This document shows positions 45,652 through 54,622 of a stretch of 64,000 nt of DNA, piece by piece (position 1 is the stretch's first letter; every line of letters starts with the position of its first letter). A program made the position numbers and the translations under genes. Location: contig JALDRC010000007.1 of assembly GCA_031316115.1 (NCBI GenBank), positions 62,001 to 126,000 on the forward strand, in the 5' to 3' direction. Source of the stretch: Nitrososphaeraceae archaeon. Its GTDB lineage: Archaea; Thermoproteota; Nitrososphaeria; Nitrososphaerales; Nitrososphaeraceae. A model generated the notes under the pieces. The model searched no databases, had not been told where the DNA came from, and was given only the letters and a program-made list of their open reading frames with translations.

Positions 45652-47256
45652 TTGTCTATACAAAAAGAAATATCAAATGTATTATCTTTTATTTCAGCTA
45701 ATGGTTATCAGATTCATCCTAATGCTTTTATTTTTTTAAAAGATATTGATTCTAATCTGATGAATGTCGTTCAACAAGTTGTAAAATATAAAAAACAAAA
45801 TAAGGATAATTCAGTTATTAGTATTGATGATCTAAAAATTTTTAATACATCTGAATATAATTATGATGTCAAAAAAAATAAAGTAAAATCTAATATTAAA
45901 AGCTCGACCATATACAAATCGATAAATTCATCTATAAATGATGAAAGTTATAGTTTAAAAGATTCTTTTAAAGTAATTTTTGATTCTACCAAGTCTATTA
46001 ATCCTGGAGAGGGAATTACTGGTTTTAGCTCACTTTTTAATAGTCGTTTCACGAAATCTCTAAAAATTTTGTCTTTAAGGCCAGATAGTAAAAGGATTAA
46101 TAAAATTGCTTTTGTAAAGAAAAATCAAAAAATGAATAAACAACACACTAAGACAAAAAGTGAATATAATTTTAATCAAATAGAAAATAATACTAATTCT
46201 TTTGGAACAAATTCTTCTGTAATTGCAGGTTTATTGATGTCAAAACGATCGAAAAGAAATAGTATTGAATTAACAATCGATGACCAATCTGGAATTATTA
46301 ATATATTAGCTGTTACGGATGAAACAATGAAGATTGTCTCTAAATTAACACTTGACCAAATGGTTATGTTAGAAATTGAAAATAAAGGAGTAAATTATAT
46401 TGTAAAAAATGTTTATTCTCCTGATATTCCAGATCATATTCCAAATAGGAGTAAAACTGAATCCTATGTTGTTTTAATATCTGATCTTCATGTTGGAAGT
46501 AAATATTTTAAAGAAATCGAATTTTTAAGATTTTTAAATTGGTTGAATTCTTCAGATAATGAAATTGTAAGTAAAATTAAATTTGTTTGTATATGTGGAG
46601 ATTTGATAGATGGTGTAGGAATATTTCCTAATCAAGATAAAGAATTAAAATTAAATAATATATATAAACAAATCAATCATTTGACTAAATTATTAGAACA
46701 AATACCTGACAGAATTCAAGTATTTGTCATTCCTGGAAATCATGATCCTGGTAGAAGAGCATTACCACAACCTGCAATACCAAGAAAAGATTCTGGAAAA
46801 TTATATTCCTTTAAAAATTTTGTAATGTTAGGAAATCCTAGTCTTCTAGAGTTAGATGGAGTAAAAATTTTGATGTACCATGGTCAAGGATTAGATGATA
46901 TTATTGCTACTACACCTGGTTTAAGTTATTCTAATCCTGCTGACGCGATGAAAATATTACTTAAAGCAAGACATTTATCTCCAATTTATGGCCAGCGAAC
47001 ACCTATTTCTCCAGAGCTAGAAGATATGATGGTAATAAGTGATATACCAGATATACTTCATTCTGGTCATATTCATGTTATGGATGTTCAAAATTATAGA
47101 GGTACTTTAATTGTAAATTCTGGTACATGGCAAAATCAAACACCTTTCCAACAAACAATGGGAATAACTCCTACACCAGGAATAGCTATTTTAGTTAATC
47201 TTGCAACTCTTCGTCCTTTCCAAATCAATTTTAATCAAGAATATTTATCAATGTAA
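45652..47256 (+). CDS. polB: DNA polymerase D small subunit (DP1)
   Basis: 534 residues from a TTG start. The C-terminal phosphodiesterase domain is intact: ISDLHVGS (about 277), CGDLIDG (314), PGNHDPGRR (360), YHGQGLDD (408) and HSGHIHV (470). These residues give the 3'-5' proofreading exonuclease of PolD. An OB domain precedes it (SIELTIDDQSGIINILAVTDE). The N-terminal 90-residue helical region holds the motif IHPNAFIFLKDID. The 3' end overlaps that of orc1/cdc6 by 26 bp, tail to tail. The large subunit gene lies 3.7 kb to the right, across the origin. Confidence 0.94.
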   Translation: MSIQKEISNVLSFISANGYQIHPNAFIFLKDIDSNLMNVVQQVVKYKKQNKDNSVISIDDLKIFNTSEYNYDVKKNKVKSNIKSSTIYKSINSSINDESYSLKDSFKVIFDSTKSINPGEGITGFSSLFNSRFTKSLKILSLRPDSKRINKIAFVKKNQKMNKQHTKTKSEYNFNQIENNTNSFGTNSSVIAGLLMSKRSKRNSIELTIDDQSGIINILAVTDETMKIVSKLTLDQMVMLEIENKGVNYIVKNVYSPDIPDHIPNRSKTESYVVLISDLHVGSKYFKEIEFLRFLNWLNSSDNEIVSKIKFVCICGDLIDGVGIFPNQDKELKLNNIYKQINHLTKLLEQIPDRIQVFVIPGNHDPGRRALPQPAIPRKDSGKLYSFKNFVMLGNPSLLELDGVKILMYHGQGLDDIIATTPGLSYSNPADAMKILLKARHLSPIYGQRTPISPELEDMMVISDIPDILHSGHIHVMDVQNYRGTLIVNSGTWQNQTPFQQTMGITPTPGIAILVNLATLRPFQINFNQEYLSM

Positions 47257-48454
47257 CAAATAATGGATCATCTTTTAGGGATTCTTTAAGCGTATTGATA
47301 GGAATAGTTATTCGTATTTTTTGAGAACGACCATATCTTCCTTGATTAACAATATTACTACTAACTAATCCAAGTTGGTCTAGTTCGCTGATGATTTGAG
47401 TTATGCGACGTTGAGTAAGGGGTTCATTATCTATACTTTTACAATATTTTGAATAAATTTCATATACTTCACCAGTATTTCCGTTTTTTGATTTGGTGAT
47501 TGCAAGTAATACTATCTTTGTATGAGTTGTAGAATTTTTTACTATTTCAAAATTAGTATCTTTCTCTATTTTATTTTGAGCTAATCTAATAAATTTTTCA
47601 TCAATTTGAGAAACTTTGTCCCGTTCTGCTATTTCAGAGGCTACTCTAAGTAAATCTATTGCCTTTCTAGCATCTCCATTATCTTTTCCAGCAATAGCCG
47701 CACAAAGATTTATAGCTCCATCTGTTACAACATTTTCACAAAATGCTAATTTAACTCTCTCTTTCAATATTTTTTGAAGTTGAATAATTTTGTATGGATT
47801 AAATACAATTTCTTCTTCACTTAAACTACTTCTGACACGAGGATCTAATTTATCTTTAAAAGTAAGACTATTTGAAACTCCAATTAATGTGATGAACCCT
47901 GAGTCTAGAAATTGTTCATTTGCTCTAGTAAAATTATAGAGAATATCATCACCATTTTTATCAACTAAGGAATCAATTTCGTCGATAATAAAAATGACAT
48001 GTAACTTTCTTTTTTTAATAAAATCTAAGATCCTATTAGTAGCCTCTCCTAATGATAATCCAGTAAAATAGACTTGATTTCTAGTTTCAAGCTTATTGAT
48101 AGACATTTCTTCTGCAATTTCATAAAGTACTTTATAGGCAGTATTAGCTAGTTTTGCATTAACAAATGTAACAGTTATTTCTATTCCTAGCGATGCAGAT
48201 TTCTCTTTAAATTTCTTTATAACATTCTTAACAACTGCTGTCTTTCCTGTACCTGGTTTTCCAAATAATAATAAATTTGATGGTCTGGATCCCTTTAATG
48301 CTACTGATAATGTTTGAGCTATAGTTGTAGTTTCTTCTTCACGAAAAAACAGTTTGTCTGGGACATAGTCTATAGTTAACATTTTACGATTTTTTATTAA
48401 TTGAATTCCTTTTACAGCATTATCAAAGATATTATTAAGTAGATCATCACTCAA
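47231..48454 (-). CDS. cdc6: Orc1/Cdc6 replication initiator
   Basis: 407 residues. Walker A GKPGTGKT (65-72), Walker B IFIIDEIDSL (about 153-163), sensor 1 GVSNSL, sensor 2 region DNGDARKAIDLLR and a C-terminal winged-helix domain (QRRITQIISELDQLGLVSSNIVNQGRYGRSQKIRITI) with the wing that contacts ORB sites. It binds the origin and loads MCM. The gene starts at 48454, directly next to the ORB-like repeats, as in many archaea where initiator and origin are linked. Tail-to-tail overlap with polD small subunit. Confidence 0.95.
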   Translation of the reverse strand: MSDDLLNNIFDNAVKGIQLIKNRKMLTIDYVPDKLFFREEETTTIAQTLSVALKGSRPSNLLLFGKPGTGKTAVVKNVIKKFKEKSASLGIEITVTFVNAKLANTAYKVLYEIAEEMSINKLETRNQVYFTGLSLGEATNRILDFIKKRKLHVIFIIDEIDSLVDKNGDDILYNFTRANEQFLDSGFITLIGVSNSLTFKDKLDPRVRSSLSEEEIVFNPYKIIQLQKILKERVKLAFCENVVTDGAINLCAAIAGKDNGDARKAIDLLRVASEIAERDKVSQIDEKFIRLAQNKIEKDTNFEIVKNSTTHTKIVLLAITKSKNGNTGEVYEIYSKYCKSIDNEPLTQRRITQIISELDQLGLVSSNIVNQGRYGRSQKIRITIPINTLKESLKDDPLFVTLINILD

Positions 48455-48486
48455 GATATTTTTATTTCACTATCTGAAATATAAGC

Positions 48487-48509
48487 CACACCCCTGTTTT
48501 TCTTTTCCA
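48487..48509 (-). promoter_or_regulatory. Possible degenerate ORB next to cdc6 start
   Basis: CACACCCCTGTTTTTCTTTTCC contains the ACCCCTGT core of the two full ORBs and a displaced TTCC; spacing between the two halves is longer by several bases. It could be an initiator site that also regulates cdc6, whose start lies about 35 bp to the left. Confidence 0.35.
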
Positions 48510-48525
48510 AATTTAAATTTATTTT

Positions 48526-48553
48526 AACTTGTTAATAGTTTAATTAACAAGTT
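48526..48553. repeat. Perfect 11-bp inverted repeat in oriC
   Basis: AACTTGTTAAT, six bases, then ATTAACAAGTT. It lies about 70 bp upstream of the cdc6 start. The half-site TTAACTTGTT recurs at about 48697 and as GTTAACTTGTGAAC at about 48937, so it may bind a dedicated protein. Confidence 0.6.
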
Positions 48554-48657
48554 ATTAACAATAAATTTAAACAGCTAAATCAAATAATGCTGACAAAATA
48601 AGTAAATATTAAATTTATTTTTAATTTCATTTTTATTAGTTTTTTATTTTTTTATTC

Positions 48658-48681
48658 GAATAGAAATAAAGGGGGAGAGGA
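48658..48681 (+). promoter_or_regulatory. mini-ORB-like site, plus orientation
   Basis: GAATAGAAATAAAGGGGGAG followed by AGGA agrees with the reverse complement of the 38-bp repeat core (CAGTGGAAATACAGGGG, then TAGAAAA) at about 17 of 24 positions, including the GAAAT and GGGG blocks. It points toward the full copies. Confidence 0.5.
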
Positions 48682-48735
48682 AAACCTAATTAAATTAACT
48701 TGTTGATAACACAATTAACATCTATTATAATATTG

Positions 48736-48773
48736 TAGTTAAATAGATATTTTCTACCCCTGTATTTCCACTG
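48736..48773 (-). promoter_or_regulatory. ORB-like origin recognition box, copy 1
   Basis: Minus-strand core CAGTGGAAATACAGGGG, with a downstream AT tail, corresponds to the archaeal ORB (CAGTGGAAAC then A-rich then GGGG). All 38 bases equal those of copy 2. Confidence 0.8.
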
Positions 48774-48795
48774 AAGGATTGAAATCCTGTTAATT

Positions 48796-48833
48796 TAGTT
48801 AAATAGATATTTTCTACCCCTGTATTTCCACTG
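48796..48833 (-). promoter_or_regulatory. ORB-like origin recognition box, copy 2
   Basis: Identical to copy 1 and offset exactly 60 bp from it. The base after it extends the dyad to CCAGTGG, closer to the classic TCCAGTGGAAA. Confidence 0.8.
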
Positions 48834-49002
48834 GAGATAGAAAATTGCCTAATTTCTCGTGGAAATATATTAACATATGATTAACTCAGTATACAATCTA
48901 ACTCATTTTTATAAAGAAAATAAAAATATCTAATTTTGTTAACTTGTGAACATTTACTTGTTACAACTACATATACGAAATGTATTTAACTAATTTGAAA
49001 AT

Positions 49003-49611
49003 TTAGTCAAATTTACTGTTATTGTTATTATTTTCTCTATTTTGACTAAGATAATTTTTTCCCAATTCTGTTATTTTATACTTAAAAGGTTTATTCGTAT
49101 TATCTCTTTCAACAAAATTATCTTCATATAGCTTTTTCAATAATCTAGCAGTATGTTCTCTAGTTTTTCCTATCGCATTTTTTATATCAGTTGATGTTCT
49201 TGGTTCTGTAAGAAGATTTAGAATGAATGGTATAGTATCTAATTGATTGTGATATTTATTCACAGAATTAGATGTAGTGATATTTTGTGATATCATGTGA
49301 TTGGATATATTATTATCTCTGTTCTTAATTTCATTTACCTTATTTTTTGAATATTGTGGATAATTCTTTAATTGTGATTCTATTATTTCTAATTTTGAAT
49401 AGATATCATTCATTTTAGCATCAATATAATCAATTTGACTCTGTTTTCTAGATTCTAATGCCTCTAATATATCATAGTAAGAATTCTCAGATGAAGATTT
49501 GTCAGCATTAGTCATTTCATTTTTTTTTGGTTTTTTAGATAAAATGAATAGAAGAACTCCAATCAAAAAAAAAATTACTATCAATACGATATGCCACAAA
49601 ACTATTTCCAA
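49003..49611 (-). CDS. Membrane-anchored winged-helix protein next to the origin
   Basis: 202 residues: one N-terminal membrane helix (VLWHIVLIVIFFLIGVLLFIL), a coiled-coil or polar linker (30-125), and a C-terminal winged helix (IPFILNLLTEPRTSTDIKNAIGKTREHTARLLKKLYEDNFVERDNTNKPFKYKITELGKNYL). The wHTH is intact and basic. A DNA-binding domain tethered to the membrane beside oriC is suggestive of origin-membrane attachment, but could equally be a membrane-bound transcription factor. It is transcribed away from the GGGP synthase and toward the origin. Confidence 0.75.
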   Translation of the reverse strand: MEIVLWHIVLIVIFFLIGVLLFILSKKPKKNEMTNADKSSSENSYYDILEALESRKQSQIDYIDAKMNDIYSKLEIIESQLKNYPQYSKNKVNEIKNRDNNISNHMISQNITTSNSVNKYHNQLDTIPFILNLLTEPRTSTDIKNAIGKTREHTARLLKKLYEDNFVERDNTNKPFKYKITELGKNYLSQNRENNNNNSKFD

Positions 49612-49671
49612 GTATTATCACATATATCACACAAATATATAATATTAACGTGATTTGTAATTATATACTCT

Positions 49672-50052
49672 TTAGATATTCAAAGTTTTTTTGATTATTT
49701 TATCAATCACATTAATCACATCTTGAGGAAGCGGATCATCGATGTGATTATTACCTTCTTGTGACAATGAGTATAGTTTTTCAACAATCGATTCAATTAT
49801 TCCAAAAGTTTTGTCATCTATTATTTTTAATATCTTAAAAAGTAAGATTGTATATAACAGTGAATAAATCTTATTTCTACACTGCTTAACTTGACGATAA
49901 TATGCTCCAGAACTAATGCTTTCGTCAATTTTAACTCCATTAAGTTTATTATAAATTATTGAAATTTGTTTCCGTGTAAATAAAGATTTTTCAATTATAT
50001 CATCAAAAATAAATAAATCTTTCTTTTCTTGTTCTTTGTCATTACTATACAT
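49672..50052 (-). CDS. Helical hypothetical protein with HTH-like segment
   Basis: 126 residues, all helical. RKQISIIYNKLNGVKIDESISSGAYYRQVKQCRNKIYSLLYTILLFKIL has the look of a helix-turn-helix followed by a hydrophobic helix. The C-terminal half (IIDDKTFGIIESIVEKLYSLS, PQDVINVIDKIIKKTL) is an amphipathic helix pair. It precedes the membrane wHTH gene on the same strand by 60 bp, so the two are probably co-transcribed. No named family recognised. Confidence 0.6.
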   Translation of the reverse strand: MYSNDKEQEKKDLFIFDDIIEKSLFTRKQISIIYNKLNGVKIDESISSGAYYRQVKQCRNKIYSLLYTILLFKILKIIDDKTFGIIESIVEKLYSLSQEGNNHIDDPLPQDVINVIDKIIKKTLNI

Positions 50053-50175
50053 AATTGTATAGTGGAGAAATGAGTTATTAAATCATTATCTAGTTAATCT
50101 TTTTTTGTATAGAAACAGAGTTTAAACCGAAAATATAATTTAGGTTAGCTAACACAAACAAATGAGCTTATTATA

Positions 50176-50916
50176 GTGTTAAATAAAGTAGAAAAGTATA
50201 TCCTTAGCGAAATAGAAAAAAAAGGTACACTTTGTTTCCCATTGATCGATTCTGAAAATACATTAGATTCAATATCAATAGCTAGGAAAGCTGAAAATTT
50301 AGGAGCTTCAGGAATCTTAGTTGGAGGTTCATCAATTCACAATCAAATAGAACTTTCTGAAATGATATCACAAATCAAATCAAATATTAAAATTCCTGTG
50401 ATTTTATTTCCTGGTAACATCACAGGAATCTCACCTAATGCTGATGCAATATTATTTATGTCACTTTTAAATTCTGAAAATCCTTATTTTATTACCGGGG
50501 CCCAAGCATTAGGTGCAATGGGTATTAAAAAAGCTGGATTAGAACCTTTACCTACAGGTTATTTGATTATAGGAGAAGGAACTACTGCATGGTATGTGGG
50601 ATATGCTAGAGGAATCCCATTTAATAAATTGAATCTGGCTGTGATGTATTCATTAGCAGCACAATATATGGGAATGAGATTTTTATATCTTGAAGCAGGA
50701 TCAGGAGCAAACCAAAATGTTTCCCCGGAAATGGTATCTGCAGTTAAAAAATATTATGAAGGAGTATTGATAGTTGGTGGAGGAATTCGTAATGCAGAAC
50801 TTGCTAAAAAACTTTCAAATGCTGGAGCCAATATAATTGTAGTTGGAACTATGATTGAAAATGACGATAAATGGGAAGAAAAATTAAGTGAAATTATAAA
50901 TTCAATAAAGAAATGA
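50176..50916 (+). CDS. Geranylgeranylglyceryl phosphate synthase (GGGP synthase)
   Basis: 246 residues from a GTG start. The TIM-barrel pattern shows LCFPLIDSENT, ASGILVGGSS, PVILFPGNITGISPNADAILFMSLLNS, PTGYLIIGEGTTAWYVGYARG, YLEAGSGANQNVSPEMV and VGGGIRNAELAKKL, ANIIVVGT, all typical of archaeal GGGP synthase. It joins glycerol-1-phosphate and geranylgeranyl diphosphate, the first step specific to archaeal ether lipids. Its stop overlaps the start of polD large subunit by 4 bp (ATGA), so the two are translationally coupled. Confidence 0.95.
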   Translation: MLNKVEKYILSEIEKKGTLCFPLIDSENTLDSISIARKAENLGASGILVGGSSIHNQIELSEMISQIKSNIKIPVILFPGNITGISPNADAILFMSLLNSENPYFITGAQALGAMGIKKAGLEPLPTGYLIIGEGTTAWYVGYARGIPFNKLNLAVMYSLAAQYMGMRFLYLEAGSGANQNVSPEMVSAVKKYYEGVLIVGGGIRNAELAKKLSNAGANIIVVGTMIENDDKWEEKLSEIINSIKK

Positions 50917-53900
50917 AAAATTTCTTTTCGATTTTAGATGAAAATTCAATTAAGGAACTAAAAAAATTAAAAAGACCATTATCCTATGAAAAGTATCATA
51001 CTACAATATTAGCATCGGTATATGAAATCTATGAAAGAATATTAGAAGCACGTAGCAAAGGATTGGATGTATCAAACTATATTGAATCACAGATCGTTTA
51101 TGATTTAGCAGATCGAGTTGCTAAAATGCACAATATAGATATTACTGAACGATTACGAATACTACTATCACAAACAACTAAGGAAAAAGCTGCTTTAAAA
51201 ATTTCTGAAGAAATTGCATTAGGAGAATACAGTAATGATGATCTCGAAGTCAGACTAGATAATGCTGTAAGAGTAAGTCTAGCAATAGTGACTGAAGGTG
51301 TAACTGTAGCACCATTACAGGGTATTGCTGATGTTAAGATTAAGCTTAATGCTAATGGAACTCAATATCTTTCAGTATCATTTGCAGGGCCCATTAGATC
51401 AGCTGGTGGTACAGAAGCAGCATTGACAATGCTAATAGCTGATCATGTTAGAAAGGCAGTCGGATTAGAAAAATATCAAGCAAATTCTTTTGATGATGAA
51501 ACAGGAAGATTTGTAGAAGAGCTGCGTATATATGAACGAGAAGTAGGAAACTTCCAATTTAAAATTTTAGATGAAGATGTCATTACATGTATCAGTAATT
51601 TACCTGTTGAATTAGATGGAGTAGATACTGATCCAGTAGAGGTAATAGGTCATCGAGGAATGAAAAGAATTGAGACTGATAGAGTTAGGGGAGGAGCCCT
51701 TAGAGTAATGAATGATGGACTGATAGGAAGAAGCAGAAAATTATTGAAAATAATAGAAAATTTAAATTTGGATGGTTGGGATTGGCTAAAAAAGTTAAAG
51801 GGAGCTATACAAACTGAGACTAGTACAGAAGATGATACTGTTATTCACAGAATGTCAGAAGTAATAACTGGAAGACCAGTTTTGTCAATGTCAAATAGAA
51901 TTGGAGCTTTTAGGTTAAGGTATGGACGCTGTTATAATACCGGCTTTTCAACAATTGGTGTTCACTCTGTTATTCCAATTCTTTTAAATTATGCCATAGT
52001 AGTTGGAACTCAGCTTAAAATTGATACACCTGGAAAAGCATCCACTGTAGCACTTGTGGATTCAATAGAACCTCCATTAGTTAAACTAGATGATGGAACA
52101 GTAACCTATGTTTCAAGTGTAGAGGAAGCTTTAAAAATACAACAAAAAGTTGAAAAAATTTTATATTTAGGTGATATTTTGATTAGTTATGGTGACTTTT
52201 TAGAAAATAATGCAAAATTACTTCCTTCTTCTTATGTAGAAGAGTTGTGGTCATTAGATTTAAAAGGCAAATTGAATCAAACGGTAGATGAAAAAGATAA
52301 TCAGATTTATAATAAGAATATGCCTTCAAAACAAAGATTAATCGATCTAGTACATAATCCTCTTACTGAAATTCCTACATTGGAAGAGGCATTTGAAATT
52401 AGTAAAAATTGGAATATTCCTCTTCATCCAAAATATTCATTTTATTGGGAATCAATATCAATAGATGATCTAATTCTTCTACAAGAGAAACTTTTCAAAC
52501 AATTTCATTTATTTTCTTATCAACAAATTCAGAACTTGGAATCAATTCAACTTCCTTATCAAGACAATTTAAAGAATATACTAGAACGTTTAGGAGTTAT
52601 TCATTATCTGAAAAATGAACCAGAATCAATAGTAATAAATGAATCAAATCAGGTAAAATCTCTATACATGTTGTTAGGTCATACTTCAAAAGTAAACATG
52701 GAAGAATTAGATACTACAAAAATGGCTACTTATGATTATGTAACTAAAATGTCCGGAATCATAATAAAATCAAAATTTGCCTCATCTATTGCAGCGAGAG
52801 TAGGACGACCAGAAAAGGCAGCAGAAAGAAAAATGAAACCACCTGTACATGTTTTATTTCCAATAGGAGATAAAGGAGGAGCTACCAGAGATCTTATTAA
52901 AGCATCTAATCAAGAAATTCTTTATACTGAAATAGCTAATAGATATTGTAATTTATGTAATATACCTTCAATAGGAGTACGATGCAGAATTTGTTCCTCG
53001 GAAACATCTATTAAAATTATCTGTAAAATATGTAGAGAAACTATATCTGTATTGTCTTCTAATAATAATAAAAATATTACTAAATGTAATAGATGTAGGA
53101 AAGAAGGCCGGACATATTCTCCAATAAAATATCCTCTGAAAAAATTTTTAAGGGAAGCTGAAAAAAATTTAGACATAAAAGCTAAAGAACCTTTAAAAGG
53201 TGTAAAATTTTTAATGGGTAAAAATAGATCAGCCGAACCAATTGAAAAGGGAATTCTAAGACAAGCATTTGGTCTATATACATTTAAAGATGGAACCATA
53301 CGATATGATGCAACAAACGAACCTTTAACACATTTTAAACCTAAATGGATAATGACTGATATAGAAAAGTTAAAGGAATTAGGATACATTTCAGACTATC
53401 TTGGAAACGATCTCACCAATAATGATCAATTAATTGAGATATATATTCAAGATGTAATTATCCCCTTGGAAACAGCAGAACATTTACTGAAAGTATCTAA
53501 ATACATAGATGATGAGCTAGTAAAACTGTATAAACTCGAACCATTTTATAATTCAACTACGATAAATGATTTAATAGGACATATTATAGTCGGATTAGCG
53601 CCACATACTTCTGTAGGTATCATTGGTAGAATTATTGGATATACCAATTCACAAGTATGTCTAGGTTCACCTATCTGGCATTCTGCAAAACGTAGAGATT
53701 GTGATGGTGATGCAGATTCAATTATGCTCCTTATGGATGTATTTTTGAACTTTTCTAAAGAATTTCTACCTGATAAAATAGGAGGATTGATGGATGCTCC
53801 ATTATTACTCCAACCAATAGTTTTACCTCATGAAGTACAAAGACAAGCACTGAATATTGATGTAGTGTCAAATTATCCACTACAATTGTATGAATGTTCT

Positions 53901-54464
53901 TTTAAAAAAAATAAAGCTGAAAAACTAGTAAATGAAATAGAAATTGTAAAGAATAGGATTGATTCAGATTTACAATTTTACAATTACTCTTTTACTCATC
54001 ATACTAATTCTTTAACTACCAATGTACAGCGTAGTTCTTATTCTAGATTAACTACAATGAATGAAAAATTAGAGATGCAAATTTCTACAGCTAAACTAAT
54101 TAATGCAGTAGATCCTAGTGAAGTAGCATCAATGGTTTTAACGACTCATATAATACCAGATATTATGGGAAATATGAGATCCTATTCATCACAATCTTTT
54201 AGATGTACTAATTGTGGTGAAAAATATAGAAGAATTACATTAATGGGTAAATGTCTTGTTTGTGGTAATTATTTAATTCAAACTGTGACAAGAAATTCGG
54301 TTGAAAAATATGTACATATAGCATTAGATATAAATGAAAGATTTAAAATAAGTGATTATCTTTCAAGTAGAATAGAATCACTCGTTATGGAACTAGGATA
54401 TGTTTTTAAAGAAAAAGAAATAGTTAAAAACCCTCAGTCTTCAATATTTGATTTTGTTGAATAA
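50913..54464 (+). CDS. polC: DNA polymerase D large subunit (DP2)
   Basis: 1183 residues, full length and free of inteins. Motifs include EGVTVAPLQGIADVKIKLNANG and AGPIRSAGGTEAALTML near the start, RVGRPEKAAERKMKPPVHVLFP, two cysteine clusters (CNLCNIPSIGVRCRIC, CKICRETIS...CNRC) and the catalytic AKRRDCDGDADSIMLLMD (about 925-942). A C-terminal zinc ribbon CTNCGEKYRR...CLVCGNY follows. The end QSSIFDFVE is a PCNA-interaction motif. It is the catalytic subunit of the replicative PolD. Starts inside the end of the GGGP synthase gene. Confidence 0.97.
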   Translation: MKNFFSILDENSIKELKKLKRPLSYEKYHTTILASVYEIYERILEARSKGLDVSNYIESQIVYDLADRVAKMHNIDITERLRILLSQTTKEKAALKISEEIALGEYSNDDLEVRLDNAVRVSLAIVTEGVTVAPLQGIADVKIKLNANGTQYLSVSFAGPIRSAGGTEAALTMLIADHVRKAVGLEKYQANSFDDETGRFVEELRIYEREVGNFQFKILDEDVITCISNLPVELDGVDTDPVEVIGHRGMKRIETDRVRGGALRVMNDGLIGRSRKLLKIIENLNLDGWDWLKKLKGAIQTETSTEDDTVIHRMSEVITGRPVLSMSNRIGAFRLRYGRCYNTGFSTIGVHSVIPILLNYAIVVGTQLKIDTPGKASTVALVDSIEPPLVKLDDGTVTYVSSVEEALKIQQKVEKILYLGDILISYGDFLENNAKLLPSSYVEELWSLDLKGKLNQTVDEKDNQIYNKNMPSKQRLIDLVHNPLTEIPTLEEAFEISKNWNIPLHPKYSFYWESISIDDLILLQEKLFKQFHLFSYQQIQNLESIQLPYQDNLKNILERLGVIHYLKNEPESIVINESNQVKSLYMLLGHTSKVNMEELDTTKMATYDYVTKMSGIIIKSKFASSIAARVGRPEKAAERKMKPPVHVLFPIGDKGGATRDLIKASNQEILYTEIANRYCNLCNIPSIGVRCRICSSETSIKIICKICRETISVLSSNNNKNITKCNRCRKEGRTYSPIKYPLKKFLREAEKNLDIKAKEPLKGVKFLMGKNRSAEPIEKGILRQAFGLYTFKDGTIRYDATNEPLTHFKPKWIMTDIEKLKELGYISDYLGNDLTNNDQLIEIYIQDVIIPLETAEHLLKVSKYIDDELVKLYKLEPFYNSTTINDLIGHIIVGLAPHTSVGIIGRIIGYTNSQVCLGSPIWHSAKRRDCDGDADSIMLLMDVFLNFSKEFLPDKIGGLMDAPLLLQPIVLPHEVQRQALNIDVVSNYPLQLYECSFKKNKAEKLVNEIEIVKNRIDSDLQFYNYSFTHHTNSLTTNVQRSSYSRLTTMNEKLEMQISTAKLINAVDPSEVASMVLTTHIIPDIMGNMRSYSSQSFRCTNCGEKYRRITLMGKCLVCGNYLIQTVTRNSVEKYVHIALDINERFKISDYLSSRIESLVMELGYVFKEKEIVKNPQSSIFDFVE

Positions 54465-54622
54465 AAATTCTATAGGTTTTCTATTATATTAATAAAAGGA
54501 ATTAAACATAGGGAGATTAGATAATTATAGATATCATTTGTATCAAGCTTGAAACAAGTTGTTAGCTTACCTTAATTCCTATCCTGATTTTTCTCCTTAA
54601 ACAATAATTTCTAGTTAATTTA

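Larger units (their letters stand above)
48455..49002. other. Probable replication origin (oriC) beside orc1/cdc6
   Basis: 548 bp without ORF between the initiator gene and a membrane winged-helix gene. It contains two identical 38-bp ORB-like sequences (48736-48773, 48796-48833), a weaker opposed ORB-like sequence (48658-48681), a possible fourth at 48487-48509, an 11-bp perfect inverted repeat (48526-48553) and an AT-rich tract between the opposed ORBs. The repeated motif TTAACTTGT occurs several times. ORBs flanking an AT-rich unwinding zone next to cdc6 is the known layout of archaeal origins. Confidence 0.85.

Noticed and set aside
48736..48833. Two repeats as the start of a CRISPR array
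   Set aside because: Only two units, 22-bp spacer, no cas genes, position beside cdc6 and ORB core; an origin explains them better.
52922..53389. 155-codon minus-strand ORF inside polD large subunit
   Set aside because: Antisense of a strongly conserved region of DP2; no independent coding features.
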